Shown here: positions 44,501-56,625 of the stretch, one piece after another
Layout: each line of letters opens with the position of its first letter
Position numbering within the stretch: the first letter of the stretch is position 1
Assembly (NCBI GenBank): GCA_035048485.1
Contig: CM068589.1
Location: 3,040,501 to 3,104,500, forward strand
Reading direction: 5' to 3'
DNA length: 64,000 bases
DNA from: Pteria penguin
Lineage: Eukaryota > Mollusca > Bivalvia > Pterioida > Pteriidae
Position numbers and translations under genes: made by a program
The notes under the pieces: model-generated
Databases searched by the model: none
Seen by the model: the letters and a program-made list of their open reading frames with translations, nothing else
Told to the model about the DNA's origin: nothing

Positions 44501-47500
44501 ACTCCTCCCCATCCAGATCACACTCCTTCCCTGCAGCTGCCAGATCATCACACTCCTCCCCATCCAGATCATCACACTCCTCCCCATCCAGATCATCACA
44601 CTCCTCCCCATCCAGATCATCACCCTCCACCCCATCCAGATCATCACACTCCTCCCCATCCAGATCATCACACTCCTCCCCATCCATATCATCACACTCC
44701 TTCCCTGCCAGATCATCACACTCCTCCCCATCGAGATCATCACACTCCTCCCCATCCAGATCATCACACTCCTCCCCATCCAGATCATCACACTCCTCCC
44801 CATCAAGATCGTCACCCTCCACCCCATCCAGATCACCACACTCCTCCCCATTCAGATCATCACACTCCTCTCCATCCAGATCACACTCCTTCCCTGCAGC
44901 TGCCAGATCATCACACTCCTCCCCATCCAGATCATCACACTCCTCCCCATCAAGATCATCACACTCCTCCATCCAGATCATCACACTCCTCCCCATACAG
45001 ATCATCACACTCCTTCCCTGCCAGATCATCACACTCCTCTCCTTCCAGATCATCACCCTCCACCCCATCCAGATCACCACACTCCTCCACATCCAGATCA
45101 TCACACTCCTCCCCATCCAGATCACACTCCTTCCCTGCAGCTGCCAGATCATCACACTCCTCCCCATCCAGATCATCACACTCCTCCCCTGCCAGATCAT
45201 CACACTCCTCCCCTGCCAGATCATCACACTCCTTCCCTGCCAGATCATCACACTCCTCCCCAGCCAGATCATCACACTCCTTCCAAGCCATATCATCACA
45301 CTCCTCCCCATCCAGATCATCTCTCTCCTCCCCTGCCAGATCATCACACTCCTCCCCTGCCAGATCACCACACTCCTCCCCATCCAGATCATCACACTCC
45401 TCCCCATCCAGATCATCACACTCCTCTCCTGCCAGATCACCACACTCCTCTCCTGCCAGATCACCACAATCCTCCCCTGCCAGATTATCACACTCCTCCC
45501 CATCCAGATCATCACACTCCTCTCCTGCCAGATCATCACACTCCTCCCCATCCAGATCATCACACTTCTCCCCATCCAGAACATCACACTCCTCTCCTGC
45601 CAGATCATCACTATACTCCTAATCCACATCATCACACTCCTCCCTTGCCAGATCATCACACTCCTCCCCCTGCCAGATCATCACACTCCTCCCCATCCAG
45701 ATCATCACACTCCTCCCCATCCAGATCATCACACTCCTTCCCTGCCAGATCATCACACTCCTCTCCTTCCAGATCATCACTCTCCACCCCATCCAGATCA
45801 CCACACTCCTCCACATCCAGATCATCACACTCCTCCCCATCCAGATCACACTCCTTCCCTGCAGCTGCCAGATCATCACACTCCTCCCCATCCAGATCAT
45901 CACACTCCTTCCCTGCCAGATCATCACACTCCTCCCCTGCCAGATCATCACACTCCTCCCCATCCAAATCACCACACTCCTCCCCATCCAGATCATCACA
46001 CTCCTCCCCATCCAGATCATCACACTCCTTCCCTGCCAGATCATCACACTCATCCCCTGCCAGATCATCACACTCCTCCCCTGCCAGATCATCACACTCC
46101 TCCCCATCCAGATCATCACACTCCTCCCCTGCCAGATCATCACACTCCTCCCCCTGCCAGATCATCACACTCCTCCCCATCCAGATCATCACACTCCTTT
46201 CCTGCCAGATCATCACACTCCTCCCCATCCAGATCATCACACTCCTCCCCATCCAGATCATCACACTACCCCCCATCCAGATCATCACACTCCTCCCCAT
46301 CCAGATCATCACACTCCTCCCCATCCAGATCATCACACTACCTCCCATCCAGATCATCACACTCCTCCCCATCCAGATCATCACACTCCTCCCCATCCAG
46401 ATCATCACACTCCTCCCCATCCAGATCATCACAATACTCCCCATCCAGATCATCACACTCCTCTCCTTCCAGATCATCACACTCCTCCCCATCCAGATCA
46501 TCACCCTCCACCCAATCCAGATCATCACACTCCTCCCCATCCAGATCACCACACTCCTCCCCCTGCCAGATCATCACACTCCTCCCCTGCCAGATCACCA
46601 CACTCCTCCCCATCCAGATCATCACACTCCTCCCCTGCCAGATCATCACACTCCTCCCCATCCAGATCACCACACTCCTCCCCATCCAGATCATCACACT
46701 CCTCCCCTGCCAGATCATCTCACTCCTCCCCTGCCAGATCCTCCCCATCCAGATCATCACTATACTCCCCATCATCACACTCCTCCTTGCCATATCATCA
46801 CACTCCTGTGTGTATTCTTTTCTCATCAGTGTATTTAGAAATTTAGGAAAATATGCAGGTGACTGTCAGCTGAGTAACTTGCACTTCTTGTATGTTTCAG
46901 CATCTCAGTGTTATGCCAGACAGTGTTTAGGAGCACTGAGAAACTTTAAGTTAAAGTTCCTTAACTCTGTGGGACAAGATGTCATGCGGTTGTTGCGACC
47001 TTTGAGATGTCCATGTGGGATCTGCTGGTGGTGGTGCTGCTGTGTCCAGGAGATGACTATAGAAAGTCCTCCAGGAACTCCCATTGGAAAAATCACGGAA
47101 AGGTTAAGTAACATATGTAACTGTGTGAAATGTTTTCTCTGACAGGAACAGCTGGTATTGTTGAAATAAACTAAATCTTACTTGTGTAACTAACATCACA
47201 TCAGAATGATTTCACTTCTATTGTTGTTGTGGCTCCTTGATAGTGGTTTAAAAACAAACCAGATCATGTAGAGAAAAACTGCTTGATGTATAATTGTACA
47301 CCAGACTGTTGTCACATGTTTGTCAGTGGCCTCTTTTTAATGATGGAAGAAACCACTGTACCTGCAGAAAATACACCGAGTTATGGCAGGTACCTGTAGA
47401 AGACTCACCGATTCATTTCCTTCACATAGCATGTACTGGTACAGCTCAGCTAGACACCAAAGGCTACTCAGGTTCAACAGTAAAAACCGAGGTCCCATGT

Positions 47501-50500
47501 CATGTTAGGGATTCCATGTAAAACTTGCTTCACTGCTTCGAGTGGGTCCATGGCAAAGGTATAAATTTGTATGCAGTGCATCAGGCAGACATCACCATAT
47601 ATACATTGTACGTAAAATAATCATGGAGTGACATACAGCAGTAAACAATCAATCATTGAGTGACATACAACAGTAAACAATCAATCATGGAGTGACATAC
47701 AACAGTAAACAATTAATCATAAAGTGATATACAACAGTAAACAATCAATCATAGAGTGACATACAACAGTAAACAATCAATGATGGAATGACATGCAACA
47801 GTAAACAATAAATGATGGAGTGACATACAACAGTTAACAATCAATCATGGAGTGACATACAACAGTAAACAATCAATGATAGAGTGACATACAACAGTAA
47901 ACAATCAATGATGGAGTGACATACAACAGTAAACAATCAATGATGGAGTGACATACAACAGTAAACAATCAATCATGAAGTGACATACAACAGTAAACAA
48001 TCAATGATGGAGTGACGTACAACAGTAAACAATCAATGATGGAGTGACATACAACAGTAAACAATCAATCATGGAGTGACATACATCAGTAAACAATCAA
48101 TGATGGAGTGACATACAACAGTAAACAATCAGTCAATCAACTAATTGTAGAAGACACACTGATTCATTTTCCTGTGTTGGTATGTACCTGTAGAAGTCAC
48201 ACCAATTGATTTATTTGTTGTTTGGTAAACTACTTGTGACAAAAATATCACATTGGGTCTTGCATGTACATCCAAATTTTAAGAATATGTCATGTGAAGA
48301 TTCCTTCACTGGATTAAAAGTTAAATGGTGAAATAATAACCATCGGAATTTAGGATTTGCTTGTACGTACGTCTCTTTTTGTCTTAATTTTGATTGTAAA
48401 TTATTTTTACTTTTTTCTTCAGACGATTGATGTGCTGCCCGAAGTATATTATCACTGACGATCATGATGATGAAGTGTTCTCGATACAGTTCTCATGCTG
48501 TCTGTGTAAGCTGTGTTCAGATGTCTCTATACCGGTCAGTACAGTTAGGTGAAGTCCTGATATTTAAAACAAATGTTAACATTGCGTTAATGTGAAATTT
48601 GTTGCTGAGTACATGCATCCATGTTAGAGAATACATCTATGTTCACTTGACCTTGAAGCTACATAAACATATCTCACCGCTGCATTCATTTAGCCCATGG
48701 GTGCACTGGTGTCCTGTATTTTGGATGAGACAGTAAAAACCGAGGTCCCATGTCAAGGAAGGCGTGGCACGTAAAAGATCCCTCACTGCTTCAGGAAGGT
48801 CCGTTGCAAGGGTATAAATTTCTAAGCAAGGCATCAGGCAAATGCCGTCACCATGTATGTGAAATAACCGTGGAGTGACAAAGAACAATAATCATTCAGT
48901 CAATCAATGCATACATTTGTCTATGGCAGATTTATCATGCTTGATTGCCACATTTACTTGTTTCACAGCGGCATTAATGAAGTTGACTGCCATGAACTGA
49001 TTTACTCTCAGTCAGGTGCTAATAAAGTTTGTATGATACATGTATAGATATCCAGCAAAATATAAACTGGCAATTTCTGGCAGTTTTCAGGGAAGTTTAC
49101 GAAATGGGGATTAAAATTGTGTTGAATTTCTCTCTCCGTTTTTTCTACTTTCATGTTTGATCACCCATGTGTTTTGTGATATGCTTCAAATAAGTACATA
49201 TATTTCACCAGAAATTCACAGTACAAGACACAATCTCTTTGATAGTGTATGATTTTTGTATACTTATTGTATTGATTTATGATTGTGCTGATAACATGAA
49301 TTTTTTTTGGAAACACTTTCCTTTTTTGGAAAGTAAACTGCATGATTATTGCAATTATAATGCATAAACCCGTTTCTTTCATTGACATTGATATGATTCA
49401 AAATAATAAAGTTCTAAAACATTAACCTTGGCTATAACTTGAAAATGGGAAGTGAATGGGCTTCATATAATCATTCCTTTTGACAAGACCTTCCACTGGT
49501 ATCCAAAACTTTTCATGTGGTGACCTTGACCTGCTTTTCAAAAGCTTTAATTTATGTTAGAGATAACATTTGAAAGGAAAGTGATAGTGTTTTGTTATTT
49601 CACATATAAGACATTTCTGTTAACACCAACCCGTTGCCTTGACCTTTGATCTGCTGTTCAAAAACTTTAATACTGGCTCCTCTCTGTGGTAGATCGATGG
49701 GTGCCATTTTACTGATTGTTTTATGATGTGATCAGGAGCATTTTGCAATGTGTATAGAATTTGACTTTAAATGCATAAAGTTCTCAGTCTATTTTTTTTT
49801 TCAGTTTTCCCAAAACCCCATGTTCATTATTCATTGTCTTTTTCATGTTACAGATTTATGAGAATAAATCTGGTGATATGGTGGGGGAGATCACCAAGAC
49901 AACCAAAGGCAGTGGGAAGGAATGCTGTGGTACACAAAATGACTTCAACATCCATTGTAAGATCATTATTATTTAAATGTGAGAATTTAATTTTGTTGAA
50001 GATATAAAAATGTGAGATGATTTAATGTAATGATAACAATTTGTTTATTATGAAATATTACATCAAGGTAATAACCATTTACTGTTGACTCTGGTTTACT
50101 TGGAATTCCACTGACCTTTACTTGTTTTATGTGAGCTGTTTGAATATTTTGAGAGTTGACTGTATGGTGGTGGCCTTATTTTGTGGTGGAGGAATTAAGG
50201 ATACCACCCATGAACAGGTATACTGGTGAAAGTTTCCACATTACGTGGATCAAACTCTTGGTACAGCTTAGATTTTACAGTGAATGGCCCTTCAGTGAAT
50301 TCTTGTGTAAGACTGCTTACCTATAGTTCTCAGGCCCCTCAGTGAATTTCAGTGTAAGATTTTTTACCTTCAGTACTCAGGCCCCAGAGTGAATTCCACT
50401 GTACCCCTGCTTACATTCAGTACTAAGGCCCCTCAGTGAATTTAAGTGTATGTCTGCTTACATTCAGTACTAAGGCCCCTCAGTGAATTCAAGTGTATGC

Positions 50501-52317
50501 TTGCTTATCATCAGTACTCAAGCCCCACAGTGAATTCCAGTGTCTGCCTGTTTACATTCAGTACTCAAGCCCCTCAGTGAATTCCAGTGTATGCCTGCTT
50601 ACATTCAGTACTCAGGCCCCTTAGTGAATTCCAGTGTATGCCTGCTTACCTTCAGTACTCAGGCCACTCAGTGAATTCCACTGTATGCCTACTTACCTTC
50701 AGTACTCAAGCCCCTCAGTGAATTCCAGTGTATGCCTGCTAACATTCAGTACTCAGGCCCCTCAGTTAATTCCAGTGTATGCCTGCTTACCTTCAGTACT
50801 CAGGCCACTCAGTGAATTCCACTAGTACTGTATGCCTGCTTACCATCAGTACTCAGGCCCCACAGTGAATTCCTGTTTTTTCCAGTGTATGCCTGCTTCC
50901 CTTCAGTACTCAGGCCCCTCAATGAATTCCAGTGTATGCCTGCTTACCTTCAGTGCTCAGGCCCCTCAATGAATTCCAGTGCAAGCTCCCTTACCTTCAG
51001 TGCTCAGGCCCCTCAATGAATTCCAGTGTATGCCTGCTTACCTTCAGTGCTCAGGCCCCTCAATGAATTCCAGTGCAAGCTCCCTTACCTTCAGTTCTCA
51101 GGCCCCTCAATGAATTCCAGTGCAAGCTCCCTTACCTTCAGTGCTCAGGCCCCTCAATGAATTCCAGTGCAAGCTCCCTTACCTATAGTGCTCAGGCTCC
51201 TCAGTGAATTCCAGTGTCTGCCTGTTTACATTCAGTACTCAAGCCTCTCAGTGAATTCCAGTGTATGCCTGCTTACATTCAGTACTCAGGTCCATCAGTG
51301 AATTCCAGTGTATGCCTGATTACCTTCAATACTCAGGCCCCTCAGTGTATTTTAGTGTATGCCTGCTTACATTCAGTTCTCAGACCACTCAGTGAATTCC
51401 ACTGTATGCCTGCTTACCTTCAGTACTCAGACCCCTCAGTGTATGCATGCTTACCTATTATAATCAGGCATAGGGAATATGTGTAACATACAGTGGTAAC
51501 TGACTGTGACAGATATCATCTCGCGTGATGGTATTATAGATCTGGCTTCGTGGCCATAAACAGGTTTTCATATCCTTCTATCAAACGATGAATAAATAAA
51601 CAATCTTATGAATAAACAACTGGGATTTGGATTTAATTGAGTTTTATTCTATTCATAAATGAAATTAAGCCATCATGCATAATGATATATTTGAATGTTT
51701 GACAATGGAAATAGATTAAAATGTAATATCTGACTTAAGTATTTTCTCAGTTTATGGCCCTGGACCCTGATCCTTCTTATTTATTACGGTATAAATCTTA
51801 TTTCTTGGCACAAGACAACTTCTGAATGAGATTTTGATGTGGTGTTTTGATTAAAACAAGATCTTAACTTGTTTCTGTTCACTGAATATGCATGCATGGA
51901 TGTATCTACGATGTCTGTAATTGACCCTTCCATTTATGTTCAAAACATTGTCATATCATTTGACGTCACAGTACTTTACATCTCGGTCAAAAATTGAAAA
52001 TGTATTGTGACGTCTCGAAATTCAAGAAATATTCCGCGAAAGGGATTGGTCAGTTGTTTTCTATAACTTGTTTTTATGCTTTGTAACATTATGATGGATA
52101 TAAACGAGGTTATGTTCTCTAACATTGTTGTTTTCACTTGATGAAGGTCAAGTGGCCGGACATTTGTGATAAAAGTATGCAGTCTGTTTATCTTATCTTG
52201 TTTTCTTGATTTTCAGTTTTGAAGCCTTTGGACATCCAGGATAAGTTGTTATTATTGGGAGCAAGTTTCTTGGTGGATTTTAATTTCTTTGAGGGACAGC
52301 AGAGATCTTGTTGTTGA
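41381..52317 (+). CDS. Phospholipid scramblase gene (six exons)
   Basis: PLSCR-family protein. The family is linked to calcium-dependent, bidirectional movement of phospholipids at the plasma membrane; the mammalian members also have nuclear roles. Exons 41381-41597, 43941-44015, 46901-47102, 48423-48534, 49854-49956 and 52217-52317 sum to 810 bases (269 codons plus stop), all phases compatible. PVGLVELKDLDQVLVHQ corresponds to the family's start-of-domain block. The Cys cluster at 134-145 (CPCGICWWWCCC) matches the palmitoylated CCCPCC region of PLSCR1. NDFNIHF precedes the single C-terminal hydrophobic helix KLLLLGASFLVDFNFFE (246-262). The acidic N-terminus is short and lacks the proline-rich tail of PLSCR1. 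AATAAA at 52986 may end the transcript. Exons 1 and 2 are the least certain. Confidence 0.9.
41686..43599. mobile_element. 1.9-kb hAT-like TIR element in scramblase intron 1
   Basis: Ends are CAGGGACGTATATATC at both sides. The inverted repeats extend about 90 bases through GGGATATGCAACTACCCC, AGCCTCGTTTTAAATGTG and TTGCGCATGCGC with few mismatches. GTATCGT flanks it at 41679-41685 and 43600-43606 as a 7-base direct repeat. The CAGGG ends suggest hAT, whose usual duplication is 8 bases, so superfamily is tentative. No transposase frame: a large non-autonomous element. Confidence 0.92.
43941..44015 (+). CDS. Scramblase 1, exon 2
   Basis: Acceptor AATTTTTCAG, donor GAAG|GTAAGA. Encodes CFQRPCRYSIYPENSDDSIL followed by YVEE. 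The length and place fit the segment between the 'DQILIHQ' and Cys-rich blocks in scramblases, though sequence similarity is low. Confidence 0.75.
44256..46806. repeat. 24-bp minisatellite in scramblase intron 2 (~100 units)
   Basis: Unit CATCACACTCCTCCCCATCC plus AGAT, with variants CCTGCCAG, TCCTGCC and ATTGAG. Since 24 is a multiple of three, several frames on both strands stay open for hundreds of codons; these are repeat artefacts. Longer variants with CTGCAGCTG recur at 44531, 44894, 45135 and 45859. In the sense of the scramblase transcript every unit is a pyrimidine tract ending in CAG. The array ends about 95 bases before exon 3. Confidence 0.97.
46901..47102 (+). CDS. Scramblase 1, exon 3 (Cys-rich core)
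   Basis: Acceptor TATGTTTCAG, donor GAAAG|GTTAAG. Encodes ASQCYARQCLGALRNFKLKF, then RLLRPLRCPCGICWWWCCC and SPPGTPIGKITER, the classic scramblase order (LERPLRC, Cys cluster, PPGVPIG). Confidence 0.95.
47470..47650 (+). mobile_element. SINE fragment whose tail seeds a minisatellite
   Basis: Body motifs CAGTAAAAACCGAGGTCCCA, TTCACTGCTTCGAGTGGGTC and GCATCAGGCAGACATCACCA identify the family of 32936-33212. The tRNA head is missing or diverged. The tail runs into the array at 47618. Confidence 0.8.
47618..48135. repeat. 32-bp minisatellite derived from a SINE tail (~16 units)
   Basis: Unit ATGGAGTGACATACAACAGT plus AAACAATCAATC. It is continuous with the 3' end of the SINE fragment before it, and the unit equals the SINE's GGAGTGAC...CAATCAAT tail. 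Confidence 0.95.
48423..48534 (+). CDS. Scramblase 1, exon 4
   Basis: Acceptor TTTTTCTTCAG, donor CCG|GTCAGT. Encodes RLMCCPKYIITDDHDDEVFS, then IQFSCCLCKLCSDVSIP, a second Cys pair region matching the 'CCGDVDF' area of the family. Confidence 0.92.
48700..48905 (+). mobile_element. SINE fragment (no tRNA head)
   Basis: GATGAGACAGTAAAAACCGA, AAGATCCCTCACTGCTTCAG and a CAATCAATG tail. Same family as 32936-33212. Confidence 0.85.
49854..49956 (+). CDS. Scramblase 1, exon 5
   Basis: Acceptor CATGTTACAG, donor CATT|GTAAGA, phase 1 end. Encodes IYENKSGDMVGEITKTTKGS, then CCGTQNDFNIH, leading to the calcium-binding-like segment. Confidence 0.92.
50290..51470. repeat. ~47-bp tandem array in scramblase intron 5 (~25 units)
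   Basis: Units contain CCCCTCAGTGAATTCCAGTG and TATGCCTGCTTACCTTCAGT. Outer units are more diverged; a block with GCAAGCTCCCTTACC is amplified near 50980-51190. Confidence 0.92.
51541..51771. mobile_element. MITE related to 34127-34346
   Basis: Shares ACTGGGATTTGGATTTnATT, GTTTTATTCTATT and ACTTAAGTATTTTCTCAG; the right end reads TTATGGCCCTGGACCCTG. The left end is degraded. Confidence 0.75.
52217..52317 (+). CDS. Scramblase 1, exon 6 (terminal helix)
   Basis: Acceptor TTGATTTTCAG. Encodes FLKPLDIQDKLLLLGASFL, then VDFNFFEGQQRSCC and TGA 52315-52317. Matches the C-terminal 'LDxKMKAxxxGACFLIDFMFFE' helix of scramblases. Confidence 0.95.
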
Positions 52318-52985
52318 TGACAGTTATTAAGACATTGTTTTCCTGTGTGTCAAATAATATGTTCACATTCTGAGGCCCATATATTATTACATAATTTACA
52401 ATTATTTTGTATTATTTTATCATAAAGTTTGATTTATTTTCGATAAACTTCTTACTATGACCACTTCCTGCTGTATAGTTAATGCATAGGGAATTCTGGA
52501 AGTGCTATTGTTATGTAGAATACTAAGAAATAGGGACGTTTATATCTGATATAGATACATCCCTGTAAGAGTTCATACTTTGGTGGAGAGTAAATGTATT
52601 TTGTATTTTGAACAAAAACTGAGGTATTCATTCCTCAAATTTGTGGTAATATCAATGTACAAGTTTTTATTTTTATTCTTTTCATTCTCTTTTTATTATT
52701 CAATAGGTAGATACTCCATGTTTGTTTCTGATATTAAATCATGCAAGGCCAGGTTTGATGTTTATTCCCCTGGTCAGAACCATATGTGAACATATAACAG
52801 TTATGGAGCAAGGGATCTGAATTTGATTCCAGGTTTTGCCATTTATTTGATTGTTCACCTCCTGCACCATTTATGTAATGTGATTGAAAATAATTGAAAG
52901 ATATGTAAAATCAAAAGAACCCAATTCTGTAGAATGCTGTAATAGTAAGATATTGTAGAAATTATTTCACTTTAGATATTTCAAC

Positions 52986-52991
52986 AATAAA
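52986..52991 (+). promoter_or_regulatory. Possible poly(A) signal of scramblase 1
   Basis: First clear AATAAA downstream of the stop, at about 670 bases. Position only. Confidence 0.35.
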
Positions 52992-52999
52992 AGGTAATA

Positions 53000-53639
53000 A
53001 GGTATGTGTATATTGAAATCATGTTGGCCAATGTGAAAAAATGAATTATCTGCCCTTGTCTTTGATTCAAATATAAATTAAAGTTGTGTATTGACTGGTG
53101 AAATATAGCCAGTCAAGTAGCACATACCTTTATATACCTCACCTTGATATGCAGACCGTGAGAGTTCTCGTCAAGGGCAGACCACTCACCTTACTGCATC
53201 AACTTCAGAGTTAAATAATTGTACATGTGATGGAAGATTGTAATTTTTACAAGTAGAATATACATTTGGCCTTAAAATGTTTCATGTACTATGGAATGCA
53301 TTTTGTGCAGGAACGACATTTTATTTTTGGAGACATTTTATCTGTGATATTTGTTATTTATGATATGGTTTTCCATTCAATCATTTTCTTGTTTTTTATA
53401 CTGTGCACTCTTTTATTCAGATACTGATACAAAGAAGAAAAAAAACCAGAAAAAAAGAAAAGAACATGCTTTTAATTACATATTACTTATGACCATTTGT
53501 AACCTCATATTCAAGTTTATTTAATATATAAACTTATCTCCTACCTTGGACACATAAGTAGCTATTAAATTTTTTAGAAAAGAATACTACTTTGTAACTT
53601 TTATTTTCTAACCAGAAACTGCCTCAGTTCTAATGCTTT
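53000..53639. other. Intergenic, nothing recognised
   Basis: AT-rich, no exon-like or repeat structure seen. Confidence 0.5.
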
Positions 53640-54235
53640 ACTGATTCTTACTACAGACGGGTTAGTTGGTAGCTGAACTTGGTGTATTTGAAGCTCTATT
53701 GGTTATTAACAAAGACCGGTGAGTTGGAAGTTTAACTTGTTGAGTCTAATGCTCTACTGGTCATTACCAGAGAAGTTTTATTTGCATAGTCTAATGCTGT
53801 ACTGGTCATTACCAGAGACTGGTGAGATGGAAGTTTTATTTGGATAGTCTAATGCTGTACTGGTCATTACCAGAGACTGGTGAGATGGAAGTTTTATTTG
53901 GATAGTCTAATGCGCTACTGGTCATTACCAGAGACTGGCGAGATGGAAGTTTTATTTGGATAGTCTAATGCTCTACTGGTCATTACCAGAGACTGGTGAG
54001 ATGGAAGTTTTATTTGGATAGTCTAATGCTCTACTGGTCATTACCAAAGACTGGTGAATTGGAAGTTTAATTTGGATAGTCTAATGCTCTACTGGTCATT
54101 ACCAGAGACTGGTGAATTGGAAGTTTAAGTGGTTGAGTCTAATGCTGTACTGGTTATTACCAGAGACTGGTGAATTGGAAGTTTTAACTTGGGGAGCCTG
54201 AAGCTCTACTAGTTATTACCAGAGACAATTTAATA
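53640..54235. repeat. 58-bp tandem array (~10 units)
   Basis: Units contain TCTAATGCTCTACTGGTCAT, TACCAGAGACTGGTGAGATG and GAAGTTTTATTTGGATAG. Confidence 0.94.
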
Positions 54236-54814
54236 GAAATTTTGTAACGAAATATTCATGCATGAACGTCAGTGTGTGTGCTAAGCTGTTTATTCATGTG
54301 ATTTACTCTAGAGAATTTCCCGTGCGTTGGCTTTTTCTAGGCAATTCCCTTTGATTGAATTTTCTCATAGGAAAACATTATTAAAGTAAAAGTTTTCTTA
54401 TTTTCTAGTTTTGGGGTTTAATACATCAACTAATCGTCAAATATGTAAATGTTGCCGTTTCTATTCCTTATTTGAAATATCAAGATTCTATGGCCAAATT
54501 GTTATTGTTAACATGAATGCACTGAATGAAGACAGAAACTGACACATTTGATAGCTATTTCTAGATTGGATCAACTATAAACGACAAAATTCTGCTAAAT
54601 GGTGTATGCTCATTTCAATACTTCAGGATATGGTTAAAATTTATCAATCTATTTGCACCAGAATGTTTTGCTTGCAAGTAGATGGGGTATAAGGTAAATT
54701 TTGCCTGAAAATGTGGTCAACAAATCACTCAGGAAATCTGACATCCTACCATAGATATGATGAGAGGTATATAATAAAGTAAGCAAACAGCCAATATTGG
54801 TAAAATGTCCCCCG

Positions 54815-55087
54815 TCTATATGTATTGTCAGTATTTTGGTTAACTTTGGTAACCAATGGTAGGCAGAATTAACAGCATGGCACCACTTTCCCATTTGTGT
54901 TTGTTTCTATATGTATTGTCAGTATTTTGGTTAACTTTGGTAACCAATGGTAGGCAGATTTAAGAGCATGGCACCACTTTCTCATTTGTGTTTGTTTCTA
55001 TATGTATTGTCAGTATTTTGGTTAACTTTGGTAGTTAATGGTAGGCAGACTTAACAGCATAGCACCACTTTCTCATTTGTGTTTGTC
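54815..55087. repeat. ~92-bp triplication
   Basis: TCTATATGTATTGTCAGTAT, GGTTAACTTTGGTAACCAAT and GGCACCACTTTCTCATTTGT occur three times in order. Confidence 0.94.
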
Positions 55088-55189
55088 TGTTATTTTTAAT
55101 CTTATGTTAATTTTAATCATAACTGCTACAAAACTAGAGCTGTCCTAACAGGACAAATACCCCAAGCGGCAACAAAGTGGAGACATGCA

Positions 55190-55830
55190 TTAATTCATCT
55201 CTTTATGACAATCCATGAGGCATCCAAAGAGCATGTATAACAAGGTTTTACACATTGTGTCTATTGTGACCTTTACCTTTGACTTATGGCTTTGGTTTGA
55301 GGTCATGACACACCCTTGGATCCTTCACAACAATTCTGTGAAATACTATTGAAATCTGTGCACAGCGTAAGTAGTTATGGCCTGGACAATGTTAAACCAA
55401 TTCTTTCTATTGTGACCTTCACCTTTAACCTATGACCTTTGTTTATAAGTCATGACACAACCTTTGATCCTAAGCAACAATTCTGTGAAATATTATTGAA
55501 ATCCGGGCACAGGGAAAGAGGTTATACTTATTGTGTTATTATATTATTATGACCTTGATCTTTCACCTTGGTTCAAGGTCATGACACACGCTTGGATCTT
55601 AAACAATCATTCTGTGAAATATTACTGAAATCCGTTTTCAGAGGGAGTTATGGCCCGGACAAGGTTTTACTTATTGTGTCTATCATGACCTTGACCTTTG
55701 ACCTATGACCTTGGTTTAAGGTTATGATACATCCTTGGATCCTAAGCAACAAGTCTGTGAAATGTTATTGAAATCTGTGCACTGGGTGAGAAGTTATGGC
55801 CCGGACAAGGTTTGGTGGACGGACTAATGA
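55190..55830. repeat. TGACCTTGA-rich interspersed repeat, ~4 units
   Basis: Units with TGACCTTGACCTTTGACCTA, TTCAAGGTCATGACACACG and a TCTGTGAAATATTA motif. Same family as 15060-15760 but more diverged. Confidence 0.82.
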
Positions 55831-56032
55831 TTGCATAGACTTAAGTAACCATGCTAGGGTCAAGTTTATCTAGTAGATCCAATTAAGGAATGAATGCCTT
55901 ATTTTTGGTACACATGGAGTATAATTCTGGTTCATCACATGTAAATTGTTCAAGAACTGCTTCACAGTTCACAAAATTTGCACATGATGGACCAAATTAT
56001 TTTCCAAGAACACAAAAAATAAGACACTTATT

Positions 56033-56033
<1 letters not shown>

Positions 56034-56087
<54 letters not shown>
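56034..56087. repeat. TA dinucleotide microsatellite
   Basis: Uninterrupted TA run. Confidence 0.97.
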
Positions 56088-56089
<2 letters not shown>

Positions 56090-56211
56090 ACATTACCAAA
56101 TCCATCTACATGTATATGAAGAAGATCTTAACCTATCGAAAGGCTGCAAATTTTTACTTTTAATAAATACTCAAATAGAAATGACAACAAAATACTAGGA
56201 TTACTAAATTA

Positions 56212-56625
56212 GTCAACTACAAAGAAATTCCAAATGTAATGGAAGAAGCCTGTGTTGTCTGCAGTGGTACATGCACATGTACTGCAGTACAAGTGCAATT
56301 TTCAAAATTTGATCATGCTATAGTACCAAAGCTGGAGTGAAACTGCGAAAGGTAATTCTGTTGATTCACTTTCCTGTAAATTGGAAGTTTTTTTCATCAT
56401 AATGAAATAGTCAATTACAAAGAAATTCAAGATACAATGTATATAACAGAATGAGTGGCCTATGACTGTGTTGTTTACAGTAGTTACTGTGTTTGTATGT
56501 ACATGCACAGTTTGGTCGTCTCGCATATTTAACAAAATTTAATTCAAAGTTTGATTGTGCCATGAAACAAAAGAGAAACTGTGAAATGTAATTCTGTTGA
56601 TTCACTTTTCCTTGAAGTGGCTCTA
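56212..56625. repeat. Diverged ~200-bp tandem duplication
   Basis: GTCAACTACAAAGAAATTCC at 56212 and GTCAATTACAAAGAAATTCA near 56410 start two copies. Both end with TAATTCTGTTGATTCACTTT. Confidence 0.75.

Noticed and set aside
44232..46826. Long minus-strand frames encoding acidic GEECDDLD repeats
   Set aside because: Same 24-bp array read in reverse; no start context, splice signals or conserved domain.
44188..47142. Very long open frame (984 codons) with SSHSSPSR / IITLLPIQ / DHHTPPHP repeats
   Set aside because: Produced by a 24-bp minisatellite with no stop in several frames on both strands. Only the last part is a real exon (46901-47102).
9734..52317. A functional cluster in which the palmitoyltransferase modifies the neighbouring scramblases
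   Set aside because: Chemically plausible, but adjacency in an animal genome is weak evidence; kept only as a remark.
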